Shown in pieces: positions 5,810-7,001 of a stretch of 7,001 bases of DNA (positions are counted from its first letter, which is position 1; every line of letters starts with the position of its first letter). The stretch lies in assembly GCA_027858355.1 (NCBI GenBank), contig JAQICW010000256.1:1-7001 (forward strand), written 5' to 3'. Source of the DNA: Desulfobacula sp. (GTDB taxonomy: Bacteria > Desulfobacterota > Desulfobacteria > Desulfobacterales > Desulfobacteraceae). The notes under the pieces are model-generated. The model saw only the letters and a program-made list of their open reading frames with translations, did not search any database and was not told the origin of the DNA. The translations under genes and the position numbers were made by a program.

Positions 5810-6547
5810 ATGAAGGATTTAAACAAGCGTTTCAAGGGTTGGATTTTTATTTATTGTGCGCTTATTCTTATGGGTTGCAAAGGTCCTGAAAAAGGAGCAG
5901 AGTCTTTGTTTTTAATTAAAACCGCGTCAATGATCATTACCAGTTCAGATTTTATAGAAGAACTTGATCTTAAAAGGACTGCATATCCATATGATATTGA
6001 AGAAAATCCAATGGGGTATAATGAAATGGTAATGGATCTTGTTCAAACGCTTTCCAAAGAGATCCTTCTTCTCAGCGCGGCGGCCGATAAGGGCGTGAAT
6101 GTGACAGATCAGGAGGTCGGGGCTGCCGAGGACGAATTCAAAAAAGATTATCCCGAAGACAGCTTTGAACAGATTTTATTAAAAAATGCCATATCTTATA
6201 CATTGTGGAAAAAACGATTTAAGAAAAATATGATCATGGGAAAATTTATTGATCAGGAACTAAAACAAAAAATTGAAATCACGGCACAGGATATTGTGGG
6301 GTTTTATAAAAAACATATAATTGCCGATATCCAGAAAAAGGATGAGAATACCCCGGGTTTAAAGAAGATTGAGAATGAAAAAGAACTGGTATCCCGTCTT
6401 CGGTTGCAGAAGGCTCAAGACCATTACGATGAATGGATACAACAGCTTTACAAGGATTACCCGGTGCAAATCAATATGGAAAAACTAAAAACATTTTTAA
6501 TTGATATGGAAAAGAATGAGGTAAAAGAAAATGAAAAAGAAAATTAA
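5810..6547 (+). CDS. SurA N-terminal-like lipoprotein without a parvulin domain
   Basis: Probable periplasm-facing, lipid-anchored chaperone of the SurA/PrsA/PpiD group, which bind unfolded outer-membrane or secreted proteins. The 245 residues start with a basic stretch, a hydrophobic run (about 11-20) and a lipobox LMGC with Cys23; the next residue is Lys, consistent with outer-membrane sorting under the E. coli rule. Residues about 45-170 form the helical SurA-type N-domain: the pattern around LSKEILLLSAAADKGVNVTDQEV and the ITAQDIVGFYKKH segment are typical. In relatives a parvulin peptidyl-prolyl isomerase domain follows that segment. Here only about 20 residues separate it from the C-terminal helix (KAQDHYDEWIQQLYKDYPVQI), so isomerase activity is not expected. 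The ATG has no clear ribosome binding site (AAGG lies 17 bases away). Its end overlaps surA by 17 bases, suggesting co-translation. Role inferred from fold pattern and neighbour. Confidence 0.75.
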   Translation: MKDLNKRFKGWIFIYCALILMGCKGPEKGAESLFLIKTASMIITSSDFIEELDLKRTAYPYDIEENPMGYNEMVMDLVQTLSKEILLLSAAADKGVNVTDQEVGAAEDEFKKDYPEDSFEQILLKNAISYTLWKKRFKKNMIMGKFIDQELKQKIEITAQDIVGFYKKHIIADIQKKDENTPGLKKIENEKELVSRLRLQKAQDHYDEWIQQLYKDYPVQINMEKLKTFLIDMEKNEVKENEKEN

Positions 6548-7001
6548 TGGGGTTGTTTTTTCTTTGATTATACTCTGTTTTGGCTTTTGCGGGTCGATAT
6601 CAGCTGAAGTTATCGACAGGATTGTTGCCATTGTGAATAAGGATATTGTCACCTGGGTTCAATTAAGTAAAGAAACGGAACCATATATAAAAAATATGGA
6701 GTCTTCCGGGTATTCAGAAGAAAAGAAAAAAGAGTCGTTAAAACAAATTAATAATAATATACTTAAGGCAATGATTGACAGATCATTAACCCAGCAGGAA
6801 GCCCAGAAGTATCAAATCAATGTATCAGATATTGAGATCGATAATGCCCTGGAAAATGTAAAAAAAGTAAGATCACTTAGCCAGGAAGAATTTGAGACTG
6901 CTTTAAATAAAGAGGGGCTAACTTTAAAAGAATACCGCGAAAATGTCCAAAAACAGATATTACAATCCAAATTGATTAACCATGCGGTAAAATCCAAAGT
7001 G
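6531..7001 (+). CDS. surA: SurA, periplasmic chaperone/peptidyl-prolyl isomerase, N-terminal part (runs off right edge)
   Basis: Periplasmic chaperone that carries outer-membrane proteins towards the BAM complex. The visible 157 residues begin with a Sec signal peptide (MKKK, then a hydrophobic run, likely cleaved after SISA at about residue 25). The mature start EVIDRIVAIVNKDIVTWVQL is the hallmark of SurA. The helical N-domain follows, with AMIDRSLTQQEAQKYQINVSDIEIDNAL, a LSQEEFETALNKEGLTLKEYRENVQKQI segment and the frame still open at the window end. The parvulin domains would lie beyond the edge. The ATG at 6531 lies inside the preceding gene, 17 bases from its end. The AAAGAAA-rich sequence before it is a poor ribosome site, so translation is probably coupled. 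Confidence 0.88.
   Translation, partial: MKKKINGVVFSLIILCFGFCGSISAEVIDRIVAIVNKDIVTWVQLSKETEPYIKNMESSGYSEEKKKESLKQINNNILKAMIDRSLTQQEAQKYQINVSDIEIDNALENVKKVRSLSQEEFETALNKEGLTLKEYRENVQKQILQSKLINHAVKSKV

Noticed and set aside
6812..6997. Minus-strand open frame opposite surA
   Set aside because: It mirrors the SurA coding sequence and shows no independent features.

Overview
The window looks like part of a chromosome from an AT-leaning Gram-negative bacterium with an outer membrane. It carries two lipoproteins with classical lipoboxes, a SurA-type periplasmic chaperone and a PBP1B-type peptidoglycan synthase. The mix of peptide-transport genes, hybrid histidine kinase remnants and SurA-like lipoprotein next to surA reminds me of sulfate-reducing Desulfobacterota (Desulfobacterales-like). 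That is an impression from protein style, not something a single marker proves.

Layout. Bases 1-774 (minus strand) are the front half of a class A penicillin-binding protein of the PBP1B type. Two in-frame stop codons interrupt it inside the glycosyltransferase domain; the first falls exactly where the second catalytic glutamate should be. A 314-base divergent intergenic region (775-1088) follows. From 1089 rightward comes a peptide ABC importer set: a YejA-like substrate-binding lipoprotein (1089-2957), a DppD/OppD-type ATPase started from GTG (2964-3971), a self-contained cold-shock gene with its own promoter, structured leader and strong terminator (about 3980-4378), and a DppF/OppF-type ATPase (4505-5469). 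That last gene needs a one-base frame correction at a T run near codon 20. No permease genes are present in the window.

Bases 5470-5809 hold no intact gene. On the minus strand they keep the tail of a hybrid histidine kinase: the ATPase G2 box and, in the same frame after one stop, what looks like the last helix of a receiver domain. From 5810 rightward is an outer-membrane-biogenesis pair: a SurA-like lipoprotein with no parvulin domain (5810-6547), overlapping by 17 bases the start of surA (6531 to beyond the right edge).

How the genes work together: the binding protein would capture peptides in the periplasm and the two ATPases would drive uptake through permeases encoded elsewhere. The SurA pair would escort outer-membrane proteins. 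The striking theme is decay: a PBP gene with nonsense codons, a frameshifted ATPase and a collapsed sensor kinase lie within about 6 kb. I did not find a convincing new defence or mobile system. The most unusual items are the nonsense codons at catalytic motifs, the kinase remnant, the permease-less transporter split by a cold-shock cassette, and the cold-shock leader RNA.
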